Counted from the first letter of the stretch, positions 38,620 to 49,889 are shown. The stretch: DNA of 64,000 bases from an uncultured Bradyrhizobium sp. (GCF_947648125.1 NZ_CANSMR010000015.1:1-64000); one strand, 5' to 3'. Program-made: numbers and translations. The notes: generated by a model from the letters alone, not told the origin.

Positions 38620-39474
38620 ATGACCCCTTCCCGCGACATTTCCCGCCTGATCGAGATCATGGCTGCGCTGCGCACGCCGGTGACCGGCTGCCCATGGGAC
38701 CTCGTACAGAATTTCGAGACCATCGCGCCCTATACGATCGAGGAGGCCTATGAGGTCGCCGATGCAATCACCCGCGGCGATCTCGACGATTTGCGCGAGG
38801 AGCTCGGCGACCTGCTGCTGCAGGTAGTCTATCACGCAAGGATGGCGGAAGAGCAGAACGCCTTTGCATTTGGAGATGTGGTCGAGGCGATCACGACGAA
38901 GATGATCCGCCGTCATCCGCACGTCTTTGCCGACAAGGACGGCAATATCCAGCCGGCCGGCGTCAAGAGCGCCTGGGAGCGCATCAAGGCCGAGGAGAAG
39001 GCCGAACGTTCGGCGCGGCGTCCGCCGGAAGACACCGCGCACACATCGTTGCTAGCTAGCGTGAAGGCCGGCCTCCCTGCCCTGACGCGGGCGATGGAGC
39101 TGCAGCGCAAGGCGTCCACCGTCGGCTTCGACTGGAACGACCCGCGCGCCGTGCTCGCCAAGATCCGCGAGGAAGCCGATGAGATCGAGGCCGCGCTCGA
39201 CCGCAACGACAAAGCGGAGATCGCGGCGGAAACCGGCGACCTAATGTTCGCACTGGTCAACCTCGCCCGCCACGTCGACGCCGATCCGGAAACCGCATTG
39301 CGCGCGACCAACGCAAAGTTCGAGCGGCGCTTTGCCTATATCGAAAAGGCGCTCGCCGCGAAGGGTCGCTCGCTCGAGGGCGCGACGCTGGAAGAGATGG
39401 ACGCGCTGTGGAACGAGGCCAAAACCGCCGCCACTGCTGTCGTCCCTGCGAAAGCAGGGACCCATACCGCGTGA
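38620..39474 (+). CDS. mazG: Nucleoside triphosphate pyrophosphohydrolase
   Basis: Two MazG domains are visible: the first with CPWDLVQNFETIAPYTIEEA, ELGDLLLQVVYHARMAEE and RRHPHVF; the second with KIREEADEIEAALDRND and ETGDLMFALVNLARH. It hydrolyses non-canonical or all NTPs to NMP and PPi. The last residues (VVPAKAGTHTA) are encoded by the left arm of a palindromic repeat element at 39438, so the native C-terminus was probably altered by its insertion. Confidence 0.95.
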   Translation: MTPSRDISRLIEIMAALRTPVTGCPWDLVQNFETIAPYTIEEAYEVADAITRGDLDDLREELGDLLLQVVYHARMAEEQNAFAFGDVVEAITTKMIRRHPHVFADKDGNIQPAGVKSAWERIKAEEKAERSARRPPEDTAHTSLLASVKAGLPALTRAMELQRKASTVGFDWNDPRAVLAKIREEADEIEAALDRNDKAEIAAETGDLMFALVNLARHVDADPETALRATNAKFERRFAYIEKALAAKGRSLEGATLEEMDALWNEAKTAATAVVPAKAGTHTA

Positions 39475-39601
39475 TCTAACGATTGGGTGACGATGACAGT
39501 CCCGCGCGAGTCATCGGCGGGCGAAGTTGTCGTGTGGAACTGCGACCAAGCGCGTTAACGATGGCCGGTGGTTATGGGTTCCTGCTTTCGCAGGGACGAC
39601 A
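39438..39601. repeat. 164-bp palindromic repeat element inserted at the mazG 3' end
   Basis: TGTCGTCCCTGCGAAAGCAG begins the left arm (39438-39466); the right arm (39573-39601) is its reverse complement with one mismatch. The arms carry the GAAA-capped stem CCCTGC-GAAA-GCAGGG and share layout with the element at 37441. The mazG stop codon lies inside it, just after the left arm. Confidence 0.85.
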
Positions 39602-39645
39602 TCGAATATGTGGAGGGGCCGCGTCAAAATGCGCAGTCCCTCACC

Positions 39646-41016
39646 TCACAGCAGCGTGCCGTGCAGGATAACCGCCGCAACGCCGAAATAGATCACGAGG
39701 CCGGTGACGTCGACCAGCGTGGCGACGAACGGCGCGGATGCGCTGGCCGGATCGAAGCCGATGCGCTTGAGGATGAACGGCAGCATCGAGCCGCACAGCG
39801 ATCCGAAGGTGACGATGCCGATCAGGGCGCCGCCGACGGTTGCGGCCACCAGCGCCCAATGCGGGCCGTAGTCGAACAGACCAAGCGTCTGCCAGAGCGT
39901 GATCCTGACAATGCCGATCAGACCCAAAATGGAACCTAGGACGACACCGGTCGGCAGTTCGCGCATCGCGACACGCCACCAGTCGCGCAGCCGCACCTCG
40001 TGCAGCGCCAGCGAACGGATCAGGAGCGAGGTGGCCTGCGAGCCGGAATTGCCGCCGGAGCTCATGATCAACGGGATGAACAGCGTCAGGACGATCGCCT
40101 TCTCGAGCTCGCTCTGGTACGACTGCATCGCGGTCGCGGTCAGCATTTCCGACAGAAACAGCGCGCACAGCCAGCCGGCGCGCTTCTTGATCATCTCGCC
40201 GAAACCGATCCGCAGATAAGGCTCGTCGATCGCCTCCATGCCGCCGAACTTCTGGGCGTCCTCGGTCGATTCCTCGACGATGGCGTCGATGACGTCGTCG
40301 ACCGTGACGATGCCGAGGATATGGCCGGGGCCGTCGACGACCGCAACCGCAAGCAGATCGTAACGCGAGATCAGCCGCGCCGCCTCCATGCGATCGGCCT
40401 CGGGCGAGATCATCAAGGGCCGCCGCGCCGGTGCCGCGGTCAGCACATTGGCGTGCGGATCGGCCGAGATCAGGCGCCGCAGCGGCACGGCCTGGATCAG
40501 CGTCCTCTTGATCGGGTCGATCACGAAGATCGAGTAGACGGTCTCGCGGGTGCGCTCGACCATCCGGATGTGATGCAGCACCTCGGCGATGGTCCAGTTC
40601 GAGGGCACGCTGACGAACTCGGTCGTCATGATGCTGCCGGCGCTGCGCTCGGGATAGGCCAGCAGCCCCGAAATGACGCTCCGGGTATCCGGATTGAGGC
40701 CGTTCAGCAGCGTGGTGCGCAGCGGCTCGACCAGTTCCTTGAAGATGTCGGCGGCGCGGTCGTCGGAAACACCGGACAGCAGCGAGACCGCCCTGTCCTT
40801 CGGCAGCTCGGCCAGTATCTCGCAGGTGTTGTCGAGCCCGGGCAGGTCGAGCACCTCGATCGCCTTTTCGGACGGCAGCGATTGCAGCAGCTTCGCGGCA
40901 TCGGCCGGTTCCTGCGCGTTGAGGGCATCGACGATTTCGGGCGCCCGCGCATGGGCCAGGTCCCCGTTCTGACCGGCGAGCGTCTCCTTCGTATTGATTT
41001 CGCTGGAGTCCTGCAT
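39646..41016 (-). CDS. mgtE: Magnesium transporter MgtE
   Basis: The N-terminal superhelical domain (repeats such as AAKLLQSLPSEKAIEVLDLP and VSLLSGVSDDRAADIFKEL), two CBS domains (about 135-255) and five C-terminal membrane spans (PLIMSSGGNSGSQATSLLIR is the pore signature) make a complete MgtE. It is a Mg2+ channel gated by cytosolic Mg2+ through the N and CBS domains. Start at ATG 41016. It is downstream of, but 150 bp away from, the oxidase gene. Confidence 0.96.
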   Translation of the reverse strand: MQDSSEINTKETLAGQNGDLAHARAPEIVDALNAQEPADAAKLLQSLPSEKAIEVLDLPGLDNTCEILAELPKDRAVSLLSGVSDDRAADIFKELVEPLRTTLLNGLNPDTRSVISGLLAYPERSAGSIMTTEFVSVPSNWTIAEVLHHIRMVERTRETVYSIFVIDPIKRTLIQAVPLRRLISADPHANVLTAAPARRPLMISPEADRMEAARLISRYDLLAVAVVDGPGHILGIVTVDDVIDAIVEESTEDAQKFGGMEAIDEPYLRIGFGEMIKKRAGWLCALFLSEMLTATAMQSYQSELEKAIVLTLFIPLIMSSGGNSGSQATSLLIRSLALHEVRLRDWWRVAMRELPTGVVLGSILGLIGIVRITLWQTLGLFDYGPHWALVAATVGGALIGIVTFGSLCGSMLPFILKRIGFDPASASAPFVATLVDVTGLVIYFGVAAVILHGTLL

Positions 41017-41167
41017 CGATCGCCCTCGCCTTTGCGTCCAGCAGCGCAATGAACCAAGGCGGCGCAGATTTCAAACGGAAAGTGCGGCGGGACGCCGCAG
41101 GCGGACCGGAGTGAGGCCGCGTCACAGCGCCGTCATATTTCGGCAGGTTGCGAGGCGGCGTACCGGA

Positions 41168-42343
41168 TCAGGCCCGGCTGAACAACCTGGCTGCGTCGTC
41201 CACCGCCTGCCGCGCGGCGGCGAGATCCGGCGTCTCGTTGTCGTCGTTGAAGCCGAAATAATCATTTTCGCCGACCGGCTGGACGACGATGCCGTCGCGC
41301 CGGCCGAGGACGCTGAGGTTGCGGTAGAAGACGCCGTAATTGACATCCGGCTGGGGAATGAGCCAGGCGATCTGGCCACGCACCGGAACGATGCTCTCGT
41401 CATGAAACAACGCACGGGCACCATAGCCGGTGCAGTTGACAATGACGGTTTCGCGGATCTTCGAAAGATCGGACGGCGAGTGCAATTCGATCGGCGCGAA
41501 CAGTCCCCCGGCGCGCTGAAACTCCGCTTCGAGCTGACGGTAGAGATCCGTGACGTTGTAGGTGAGAGAGGCGCTCTTCCAGGCGTATGGCGCGGGAAAC
41601 GGATTCGATCCGGCGGCCAGCAAGTCCCATCGCGGCGTCAGCGACCTGATCCGGCCGCGCAATTCGAGGAATTTGTTCTGGCCCTCGCCCGAGGCATGCT
41701 GACGCCGGTGCGGACGGCCGTCGGCGTCGGGCGCATCGTCGGAGAGTAGATAGCGATCGGTCCATTCGATCGGATTGCCGGCAAGGCCGAGATAGCTTTG
41801 ATGGGTGGCAAAGGTCGCACGCGCCATCCGCTCCCAGCGGTCGGCAAAGTCCGGCGCGACATCTGCTTCCATCGCGATCCGCGAATCCGGCGACCAGTCC
41901 CCGGTCGCACGCGCCGAGCGGACCTGGGGGAAGCGCTCCTTGGCGTAGATCGTGACAGTCGCGCCCATCCTCTGGGCGGTGATCGCGGTCGTCAGACCGA
42001 TCGCGCCGGCGCCGAGGACGGCAATGTTACGCGCGCTCAATTGCAGGGCGAGCGGCACGGCCTCCTGCGCGGCGCCCCAGGACAGCGACCAGCCGCTGCC
42101 GCCGTGCCCGTAATTGTGGACGACATATTTGCTGTCGATCCACTCCGCTTCGATGCGCGGACCGGCGGCGCGGAACGGACGCAGGCATACGGTGACACGA
42201 AACATGCGATCCGGACGCGCAAGGACAGGCCGGAGCGCGGGTGCGTCGACGAAGGCAGCGTTGTCGGCAACACCACGCGTTGAAATGCCCGCGACCGCAG
42301 CGCTCGCCAGGCCGCCGCCGAGAAATGTTCGACGGTTGAACAT
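41168..42343 (-). CDS. Tat-exported D-amino-acid-oxidase-like FAD protein with permuted motif order
   Basis: MFNRRTFLGGGLASAAVAGI is a Tat signal (NRRTFLGG), so a folded flavoprotein would be exported. In animal and yeast DAAO the order is Rossmann GxGxxG, then NCTG and RGQ, then RPxR and HNYGHGG at the C-terminus. Here RPFR (55-58) and HNYGHGG (76-82) come first, then the Rossmann motif GAGAIG (111-116), NCTG (303-306) and RGQ (322-324). The chain ends at residue 391 where DAAO would enter the RPxR segment. That is the order a circular permutation gives. It probably oxidises a D-amino acid or similar amine; the substrate is unknown. Confidence 0.85.
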   Translation of the reverse strand: MFNRRTFLGGGLASAAVAGISTRGVADNAAFVDAPALRPVLARPDRMFRVTVCLRPFRAAGPRIEAEWIDSKYVVHNYGHGGSGWSLSWGAAQEAVPLALQLSARNIAVLGAGAIGLTTAITAQRMGATVTIYAKERFPQVRSARATGDWSPDSRIAMEADVAPDFADRWERMARATFATHQSYLGLAGNPIEWTDRYLLSDDAPDADGRPHRRQHASGEGQNKFLELRGRIRSLTPRWDLLAAGSNPFPAPYAWKSASLTYNVTDLYRQLEAEFQRAGGLFAPIELHSPSDLSKIRETVIVNCTGYGARALFHDESIVPVRGQIAWLIPQPDVNYGVFYRNLSVLGRRDGIVVQPVGENDYFGFNDDNETPDLAAARQAVDDAARLFSRA

Positions 42344-42387
42344 CGATCCCACTTCGATCCCCCTTGCCGCCACGGATGTCCGGGACG

Positions 42388-43782
42388 TTACGTCCCGTGC
42401 GGCAGAGCATCGAATCGTGACATGACGATGTCGCGCTTGGTCTCGTCGACCCGCACCGTCATGTCGAAGCGCTCGCCATTGAGCTCCTTGTTCAGGACCT
42501 CGGCATTGCGATGCAGCCAGCTGATGCCGGCGCCATCGGAGGCGTCGATCGAAAGATTGAGCGTGATGCGCTTGGCGGCGAGGCGATCCTCGATCGCGGT
42601 CAAGAGCTCCTCGATCCCCTCGCCGGTCACAGCCGAGACCAGGAAGCACGGCCGTTCCGGTGGCCGGCGCGCGGCGATGTTGCGCAGATTGTCCCGCTCC
42701 TCGGGATCGAAGCGGTCGATCTTGTTCCAGACCTCGATGATGCGCTGGCCGCCATCGGCGTCGGGATCGATGCCGAGCTGATGCAGCACCGCCTCGACGT
42801 CGCGCTCCTGCGCCTCGGCATCCTCGTGGGAGATGTCGCGGACATGCAGGATGATGTCGGCCTCCAGCACCTCCTCCAGCGTGGCGCGGAACGCCGCCAC
42901 CAGCTGGGTCGGCAGATTGGAGATGAAGCCGACCGTGTCCGACAGCATCGCCTTGCCGCCATGCGGCAGGTTGAGTGCGCGCAGGGTCGGGTCGAGCGTC
43001 GCAAACAGCATGTCGGCGGCCTGCACGTCGGCGCGTGTCAGGCGATTGAACAGGGTCGATTTGCCAGCATTGGTGTAGCCGACCAGCGCCACCACGCGAT
43101 ACGGCACGCGCTGGCGTCCGGCGCGATGCAACCGCCGCGTCGCCTGCACCTTCTTCAACTCGTTCTCTAGCCGCGTGATGCGGTCGCCAATCAGGCGGCG
43201 GTCGGCCTCGATCTGGGTTTCGCCCGGGCCGCCCATGAAGCCGAAGCCGCCGCGCTGGCGCTCGAGATGGGTCCACGACCGCACCAGGCGGCTGCGCTGG
43301 TAATTGAGATGGGCGAGCTCGACCTGCAGCGCGCCTTCCTTGGTCTTGGCGCGGCGGCCGAAGATTTCCAAGATCAGGCCGGTGCGGTCGAGCACCTTGG
43401 TGCTCCAGGCCTTCTCGAGATTGCGCTGCTGGATCGGCGACAGCGCGCAATCCATCACCACGAGCTCGACCTTGTCGCCGGCGACGAGGCCGTTGATCTC
43501 GTCGACCTTGCCCTTGCCGAGATAGGTCGCGGGCCGGATCTGACTGATCGGCGCGACGACGGATTCCACCACGGTGAGGTCGATCGCACCGGCGAGGCCG
43601 GCGGCTTCCTCGATCCGCGCTTCATAGTCGCGGACAGAAGAATCCGTTTGCGCATCGCCGTCGCCACGGCGCGTGCGCAGGTACGGGCCGATGACGATCA
43701 CCCGCCCGATGCTCAGGTCCCCCGCCGACCCGGGCCTAGACTTGCTCCGGTCGGCGCCCCCTTCACGATTGAAGGGTTCCAA
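42388..43782 (-). CDS. hflX: GTPase HflX
   Basis: The HflX N-terminal domain ([38 protein letters not shown]) is followed by a glycine-rich linker [13 protein letters not shown] and the G domain with [14 protein letters not shown] (G1), DTVGFI (G3) and NKID (G4). HflX splits stalled or heat-damaged ribosomes. TTG at 43782 is the likely start, 11 bp after the hfq stop; the first residues are poorly conserved. hfq-hflX is the classic pair. Confidence 0.96.
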   Translation of the reverse strand: MEPFNREGGADRSKSRPGSAGDLSIGRVIVIGPYLRTRRGDGDAQTDSSVRDYEARIEEAAGLAGAIDLTVVESVVAPISQIRPATYLGKGKVDEINGLVAGDKVELVVMDCALSPIQQRNLEKAWSTKVLDRTGLILEIFGRRAKTKEGALQVELAHLNYQRSRLVRSWTHLERQRGGFGFMGGPGETQIEADRRLIGDRITRLENELKKVQATRRLHRAGRQRVPYRVVALVGYTNAGKSTLFNRLTRADVQAADMLFATLDPTLRALNLPHGGKAMLSDTVGFISNLPTQLVAAFRATLEEVLEADIILHVRDISHEDAEAQERDVEAVLHQLGIDPDADGGQRIIEVWNKIDRFDPEERDNLRNIAARRPPERPCFLVSAVTGEGIEELLTAIEDRLAAKRITLNLSIDASDGAGISWLHRNAEVLNKELNGERFDMTVRVDETKRDIVMSRFDALPHGT

Positions 43783-43793
43783 TCAGTTCACTC

Positions 43794-44042
43794 TCAAGCC
43801 GGTGCGTCCTCACCACCTTCGAACAGCTGAATCGGAGCGCCGGGCATGATGGTCGAGATCGCGTGCTTGTAGACAAGCTGCGAGTGACCGTCGCGCCGCA
43901 GCAGCAAGCAGAAATTGTCGAACCATGTGACAATGCCCTGCAGCTTTACCCCGTTGACCAGAAAAATCGTCAGTGGCGTTTTTGTCTTACGAACGTGATT
44001 AAGGAAGGTGTCTTGTAGATTTTGTGCGCGGTCTGCCGCCAT
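43794..44042 (-). CDS. hfq: RNA chaperone Hfq
   Basis: The 82-residue Sm-like protein shows [20 protein letters not shown] (Sm1) and the Sm2 motif [10 protein letters not shown]. It forms a hexamer and pairs sRNAs with mRNAs. It precedes hflX and follows ntrX with a 372-bp gap, so it probably has its own promoter. In rhizobia Hfq also affects nif gene expression, fitting its place beside ntr genes. Confidence 0.98.
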   Translation of the reverse strand: MAADRAQNLQDTFLNHVRKTKTPLTIFLVNGVKLQGIVTWFDNFCLLLRRDGHSQLVYKHAISTIMPGAPIQLFEGGEDAPA

Positions 44043-44414
44043 TGTTTTTGTCCCGCAAGCTTGTGCTTCTTTTTATTGAACCGGTTGCGGCTCTCTGACG
44101 GAGCCTCCTCCGGCTGCCCACCTGCCCTGAGATCCCCCTCTGGCAGGCGTAGCGGTAGGATTAGAGGCTACGCGCGGTTTTTAGGCAAGCCGGTTCGCGC
44201 AGCAGTCGGTAGGAACACGGTGGCAATTCTAAGAAAGCGCAGGGAAAGAGAGGAATATTCTCGTAGAGAGTGGATAAATCCCCCGGTTGTGCCGGCCCTG
44301 CCCTCGCCTCGTTCGCCAGCCCACCAGTATCCAGGCTTGGCCTGCTTCCCCGGCGGCTGACCGCCGGGGCTTCGCGCCAGGCCGCCGGCGATTACCGGTC
44401 CGAGCGTATGGGGG
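44043..44414. other. Intergenic region between ntrX and hfq
   Basis: It holds the ntrX terminator hairpin (44348-44369) and the presumed hfq promoter. No coding region with a ribosome site was found. A purine-rich run (AAAGCGCAGGGAAAGAGAGGAA, 44235 onward) and the TTTTT at 44178-44182 are the other noticeable features. Confidence 0.5.
44348..44369 (-). terminator. GC-rich hairpin after ntrX
   Basis: CCCCGGCGG (44348-44356) pairs perfectly with CCGCCGGGG (44361-44369) around CTGA. It lies 45 bp beyond the ntrX stop on the transcribed strand. No U tract follows, so Rho or a combined mechanism may be involved. Confidence 0.5.
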
Positions 44415-45785
44415 TCAGCCGACCCCGAGCGCCTTCAGCTTGCGATGCAGCGCCGAGCGTTCCATGCCGACGAACTCCGCGGTGCGCGAGATGTTGCCGG
44501 AGAAGCGGCTGATCTGGGCGATCAGATAATCGCGCTCGAACACTTCGCGCGCCTCGCGCAGCGGCAGGCCCATGATGTGCTCGCCATTGTTGGAGGTCGG
44601 CATCGCCGGCACCATGGAGCCGACGTCCTGCGGCAGCATGTCGGCAGTGATGATCGCCTCCGGGCCGCCGCCGGCTAGGATCATCACGCGCTCGACGTTG
44701 TTGCGGAGCTGGCGGACGTTGCCCGGCCAGACATGCGACTGCAGCACGGCCATCGCGTCCTGCCCGATCTGCCGCTTCGGCAGGCCGGTGGCCGCCGAGA
44801 TCTGGTCCATGAAATAGTCGATCAGCTCGGGGATGTCCTCGCGGCGCTCCGACAGCGGCGGCACCCGGATCGGCACCACCGAAAGGCGATGATAGAGATC
44901 CTCGCGGAACCGGCCCGCTGCGATCTCCTCCTCAAGGTTGCGCGCCGTCGAGGAGATGATGCGAACGTCGACATGAACCTTGCCGGTGCCGCCCTGGCGC
45001 TGGAAGGTTTGATCGACCAGCACGCGCAGGATCTTGTTCTGGGTCTCGCGCGGCATGTCCGCGATCTCGTCGATGAACAGCGTGCCGCCATGCGCTTCCT
45101 CGAGCGCGCCGGCCTTGCGCTGCTGCTCGCCGTTCGATCCCTCGATGCCGAACAGCTCGATCTCCATGCGCTCCGGCGTGATCGCGGCTGCATTGATCAC
45201 CACGAACGGCCCCTCGGCGCGCCCGGACGCATGATGCAGCGTGCGCGCGGCAAGCTCCTTGCCGGCGCCGGACGGACCGACGATCAGGATGCGGCTGTTG
45301 GCCTTGGCGGCGCGGTCGATGGTCTGGCGCAGCTGGTTCATGCAGGCCGAGCGGCCGGTCAGGACGCTGGCTGCCGGCGCCAGTTGCTTGAGCTCCTTGA
45401 CCTCGCGCTTGAGCCGCGAGGTCTCCAGCGCCCGTGTCGCCACCAGGATCAGCCGGTCCGACTTGAACGGCTTCTCGATGAAGTCATAGGCGCCGCGCTT
45501 GATCGCGGCGACGGCGGTTTCGATGTTGCCGTGGCCGGAGATCATCACTACCGGCAGATCGGCATTGTCCTTCTTGATCTGCTCGAGCAGCTGCAGGCCG
45601 TCGAGCTTGGAGCCCTGCAGCCAGATGTCGAGGAAGACCAGGTTCGGGCGGCGGTTGGCGATCTCGGCAAGCGCCGAATCGCTGTCGCGCGCGGTGCGCG
45701 TGGAGAACCCCTCATCGTCCAGGATACCCGCAACGAGGTCGCGAATGTCAGCTTCGTCGTCGACAATCAGAATGTCACTTGCCAT
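44415..45785 (-). CDS. ntrX: Nitrogen regulation response regulator NtrX
   Basis: Receiver (DILIVDDEADIR, acceptor Asp in LVFLDIWLQG), AAA+ domain with Walker A GPSGAGKELAARTLH and Walker B GGTLFIDEIADMP, and a Fis-type HTH at the C-terminus (ISRTAEFVGMERSALHRKLK). The sigma54-contacting GAFTGA loop is absent (GIEGSNGEQQRKAGALEEA instead), a known trait of alphaproteobacterial NtrX, which therefore acts with other sigma factors. It follows ntrY by 17 bp and is its cognate regulator for nitrogen, redox and envelope responses. Confidence 0.96.
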   Translation of the reverse strand: MASDILIVDDEADIRDLVAGILDDEGFSTRTARDSDSALAEIANRRPNLVFLDIWLQGSKLDGLQLLEQIKKDNADLPVVMISGHGNIETAVAAIKRGAYDFIEKPFKSDRLILVATRALETSRLKREVKELKQLAPAASVLTGRSACMNQLRQTIDRAAKANSRILIVGPSGAGKELAARTLHHASGRAEGPFVVINAAAITPERMEIELFGIEGSNGEQQRKAGALEEAHGGTLFIDEIADMPRETQNKILRVLVDQTFQRQGGTGKVHVDVRIISSTARNLEEEIAAGRFREDLYHRLSVVPIRVPPLSERREDIPELIDYFMDQISAATGLPKRQIGQDAMAVLQSHVWPGNVRQLRNNVERVMILAGGGPEAIITADMLPQDVGSMVPAMPTSNNGEHIMGLPLREAREVFERDYLIAQISRFSGNISRTAEFVGMERSALHRKLKALGVG

Positions 45786-45802
45786 GGGTTACACCTGCGT
45801 TG

Positions 45803-48259
45803 TCAGTCGCCCGTCGCGGCTTTGATTCTTGGCTCTTGGCTTGTTGGCTCTTGTGCATTTGGCTCTTGGTTATTTGGTTCTTGCTGATCGGGTTCTTGGA
45901 TTCGTTCTTGGATTTTTGGTTCATTGTTGGTCGCCTGTGCCGGGCCGTTGGTCGGCTCTTGCGGCGGATTTTTTTCACTGTCGGGGTCGGATGACTTCAC
46001 GTCCGGCTTTTGTTCCTTGTTGTCCGGCTTGGCGGCCTGGCCCGTGACGGAAAAGCGCAGCCGCATCCAGGCACCGCGCTGGCCTTCGCGGAAATCGGAC
46101 GCGTCCTTGAGCTCGATGCGGCCGCCATGGTCCTCGAGAACGCGGCCGACGATCGCAAGGCCGAGCCCGGTGCCCTTGGCCCGCGTCGTGACATAGGGCT
46201 CGAGCAGGCGCGCACGGGCGACCTTGGGCAGGCCGATGCCGTTGTCGACGACATCGATCAGGATGTCGTCGCCCTCGCGCTGCGCCACGACGTCGATGCG
46301 GCCCTTGCCGAGCTCCTCGCGCGGGACCTGCTCGATCGCCTCGGTCGCGTTCTTGATGATGTTGGTCAAGGCCTGCGAGATCAGCCTGCGGTCGAATTGT
46401 GCCGGCAGCGGCGACTGCCTGATGTCGGCCTCGATGTCGAGATCGGGATGCGCGACCTTCATCAGGAACACGGCCTGGCGCACCACGTCGGCGACGTCCT
46501 CGCCTTCCATCACGGGCTTCGGCATCCGCGCAAAGCGCGAGAACTCGTCGACCATGCGCCTGATGTCGTCGACCTGGCGCACGATGGTATCGGTGCACTG
46601 CTCGAAGATCGACTTGTCCTTCTCTTCGGTGATGGTCTTGCCGAATTTGCGGCGGATGCGCTCGGCGGAGAGCTGGATCGGGGTCAGCGGGTTCTTGATC
46701 TCGTGGGCGATGCGGCGGGCGACGTCGCCCCAGGCTGAGGTACGCTGCGCGGAGACCAATTCGGTGATGTCGTCGAGGGTGATGATGTAGCTGTCGCGCG
46801 ACTGGCTGGTCTGCTCGGCCGAGACGCGAACCGACAGATTGCGCTCATTGCCGTCGCGCAGGATCGTGACCTGCCCCTGCACCAGGCGCTGCGTGCCTTC
46901 GCGCGCCGTCTTCATCATCTCGTCGAGCTCTGGCAGCACGTCCGAGAGCGGATGGCCGAGCGTCTCCGACTCGGCATGCCCGATGAGCTTCTCCGCCGAG
47001 CGGTTGAGAATGCCGACGCTCCCGGAGGCATCGACCCCGATGATCCCTGCGCTGGCCGACGACAGCACCGCTTCGATGAAGCGGCGGCGGCTGTCGATGG
47101 TCTCGCTGGCATCGACCAGCTCGTTGCGCTGGGTGCGCAGCTCCTGGGTCATCTTGTTGAATATCTCGCCGAGCAGCGCGAGGTCGCTCGCCGATTTGTG
47201 GACCGGCACCTGGACATTGAGGTTGCCGGTCGAGACCTCGCTCGCTGCGCCCATCAGCTGGCGGATCGGCGACACCAGCCCGTTGGCGAAATTGAGGCCG
47301 ATCAGCACCGAGGCCATCAGGATGGTCAGCGCGATCACCGCGAACATCAGCGCGAACGCCACCTGGATGCCGAGCCGGCGGGTCTCGAGCTGGGCATACT
47401 CGGCGGCGCTGGTTTGGGTCTGCTTGAGCTGGGCGACGACAGCCGGATCGAGCAGACGCGCCACGTACAGGAACATGTCGTCATAGGCCCGCAGGCGGAC
47501 CACGGAGGCGACGTAGTTTTCGGGGAAGACCGAAATCTTCGGCTCGGTCTCGTTGATGTCCTTGAGGATGTCCGGCGGCGGCGCCTCATAGTTCAGGCGG
47601 ACGCCGGTTTCGGCGCTGGCGACGATCTTGCCGTCCTTGTCCATCAGCACCGCGACCGGCAGGTTGCGCGACTCGGCGCCGGCCGTCATCAGCTGCAGGA
47701 ACGTCATGCGATCCTGGTCGTAGAGCGGCCGCGCATGGGCGAGATCGTTGGCCATCGCCAGGGTGTCGCCGTTGATGAGCTGCGCGTGCTCCTGCATGTA
47801 GGCGCTGGCAATCGTCAGCGAGTTCTGGATCACCTGCTTGGTGGGGCCTGAGAACAGCCGGTCGAGGCCGCGCTCGATGGTGACGTTGGCAACGATCGAC
47901 ACCAGCACGGCGGGCAGCACCGCGATCACCGAGAACAGGCCAACGATCTGCACATGCAGCCGTGCCGCCGCCCGGCCCCGCCGCCTCGCCTGGACCATCT
48001 GCCAGACTTCCCGGACGATGATGCCGACCAGCAGCAGGATGGTGGCGGCGTTGATCATCAGGAAGGAGCGGACGACCTCGGAGGTCGGCTCGATCGGGGT
48101 CAGGCCGGTCAGCACCACGAAGGTCAGGAAGGCCGACAGCAGCGCGATCGCCACGGCGAACGGCGCCAGCCAGCGCCGCAGCGGGAAGCCCCGCGCCTCT
48201 GCATTGGGCTCGGCCGGGGGCGCGTGTAACGTTGAAGCGGTGGTCTCTGCGCTGGTCAT
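45803..48259 (-). CDS. ntrY: Sensor histidine kinase NtrY with a repetitive C-terminal tail
   Basis: Membrane segments near residues 33-53 and 60-110, a periplasmic part, another span about 310-330, then HAMP, PAS (VLSSASAGIIGVDASGSVGI) and the kinase core (H box [21 protein letters not shown] box [38 protein letters not shown]). It is the partner of NtrX. The last ~65 residues are low complexity with repeats of QEPNNQEPNAQEPTSQEP, coded by a short tandem DNA repeat (45826-45935). Length 818 is above the usual ~760, and this tail accounts for the excess. Confidence 0.96.
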   Translation of the reverse strand: MTSAETTASTLHAPPAEPNAEARGFPLRRWLAPFAVAIALLSAFLTFVVLTGLTPIEPTSEVVRSFLMINAATILLLVGIIVREVWQMVQARRRGRAAARLHVQIVGLFSVIAVLPAVLVSIVANVTIERGLDRLFSGPTKQVIQNSLTIASAYMQEHAQLINGDTLAMANDLAHARPLYDQDRMTFLQLMTAGAESRNLPVAVLMDKDGKIVASAETGVRLNYEAPPPDILKDINETEPKISVFPENYVASVVRLRAYDDMFLYVARLLDPAVVAQLKQTQTSAAEYAQLETRRLGIQVAFALMFAVIALTILMASVLIGLNFANGLVSPIRQLMGAASEVSTGNLNVQVPVHKSASDLALLGEIFNKMTQELRTQRNELVDASETIDSRRRFIEAVLSSASAGIIGVDASGSVGILNRSAEKLIGHAESETLGHPLSDVLPELDEMMKTAREGTQRLVQGQVTILRDGNERNLSVRVSAEQTSQSRDSYIITLDDITELVSAQRTSAWGDVARRIAHEIKNPLTPIQLSAERIRRKFGKTITEEKDKSIFEQCTDTIVRQVDDIRRMVDEFSRFARMPKPVMEGEDVADVVRQAVFLMKVAHPDLDIEADIRQSPLPAQFDRRLISQALTNIIKNATEAIEQVPREELGKGRIDVVAQREGDDILIDVVDNGIGLPKVARARLLEPYVTTRAKGTGLGLAIVGRVLEDHGGRIELKDASDFREGQRGAWMRLRFSVTGQAAKPDNKEQKPDVKSSDPDSEKNPPQEPTNGPAQATNNEPKIQERIQEPDQQEPNNQEPNAQEPTSQEPRIKAATGD

Positions 48260-48437
48260 ACCGGCAATTGAGCTGAATGCGATCGCCCGCGGGAATTGCG
48301 AACTGATGCAATCATATCACAATGTTGCCGAATTGCGACATTTCCGCGGCGCCAACGGCGGTGCGGCGCCGTGTTCCTCAAAACCATTTGTGACTACTCA
48401 ATAACGGTAGCGGGGCTCGCGCTCCGCCCCGTCCGCC

Positions 48438-49880
<1,443 letters not shown>

Positions 49881-49889
49881 TGGTGTTCC

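Noticed and set aside
37441-39601. The two palindromic elements as a CRISPR array or composite transposon
   Set aside because: There are only two differing elements with no regular spacers and no transposase; they flank ordinary queC and mazG genes.
42344-43450. Extension of the oxidase frame upstream into hflX
   Set aside because: The frame stays open only as a shadow of hflX; the Tat signal at 42343 gives a clear natural start.
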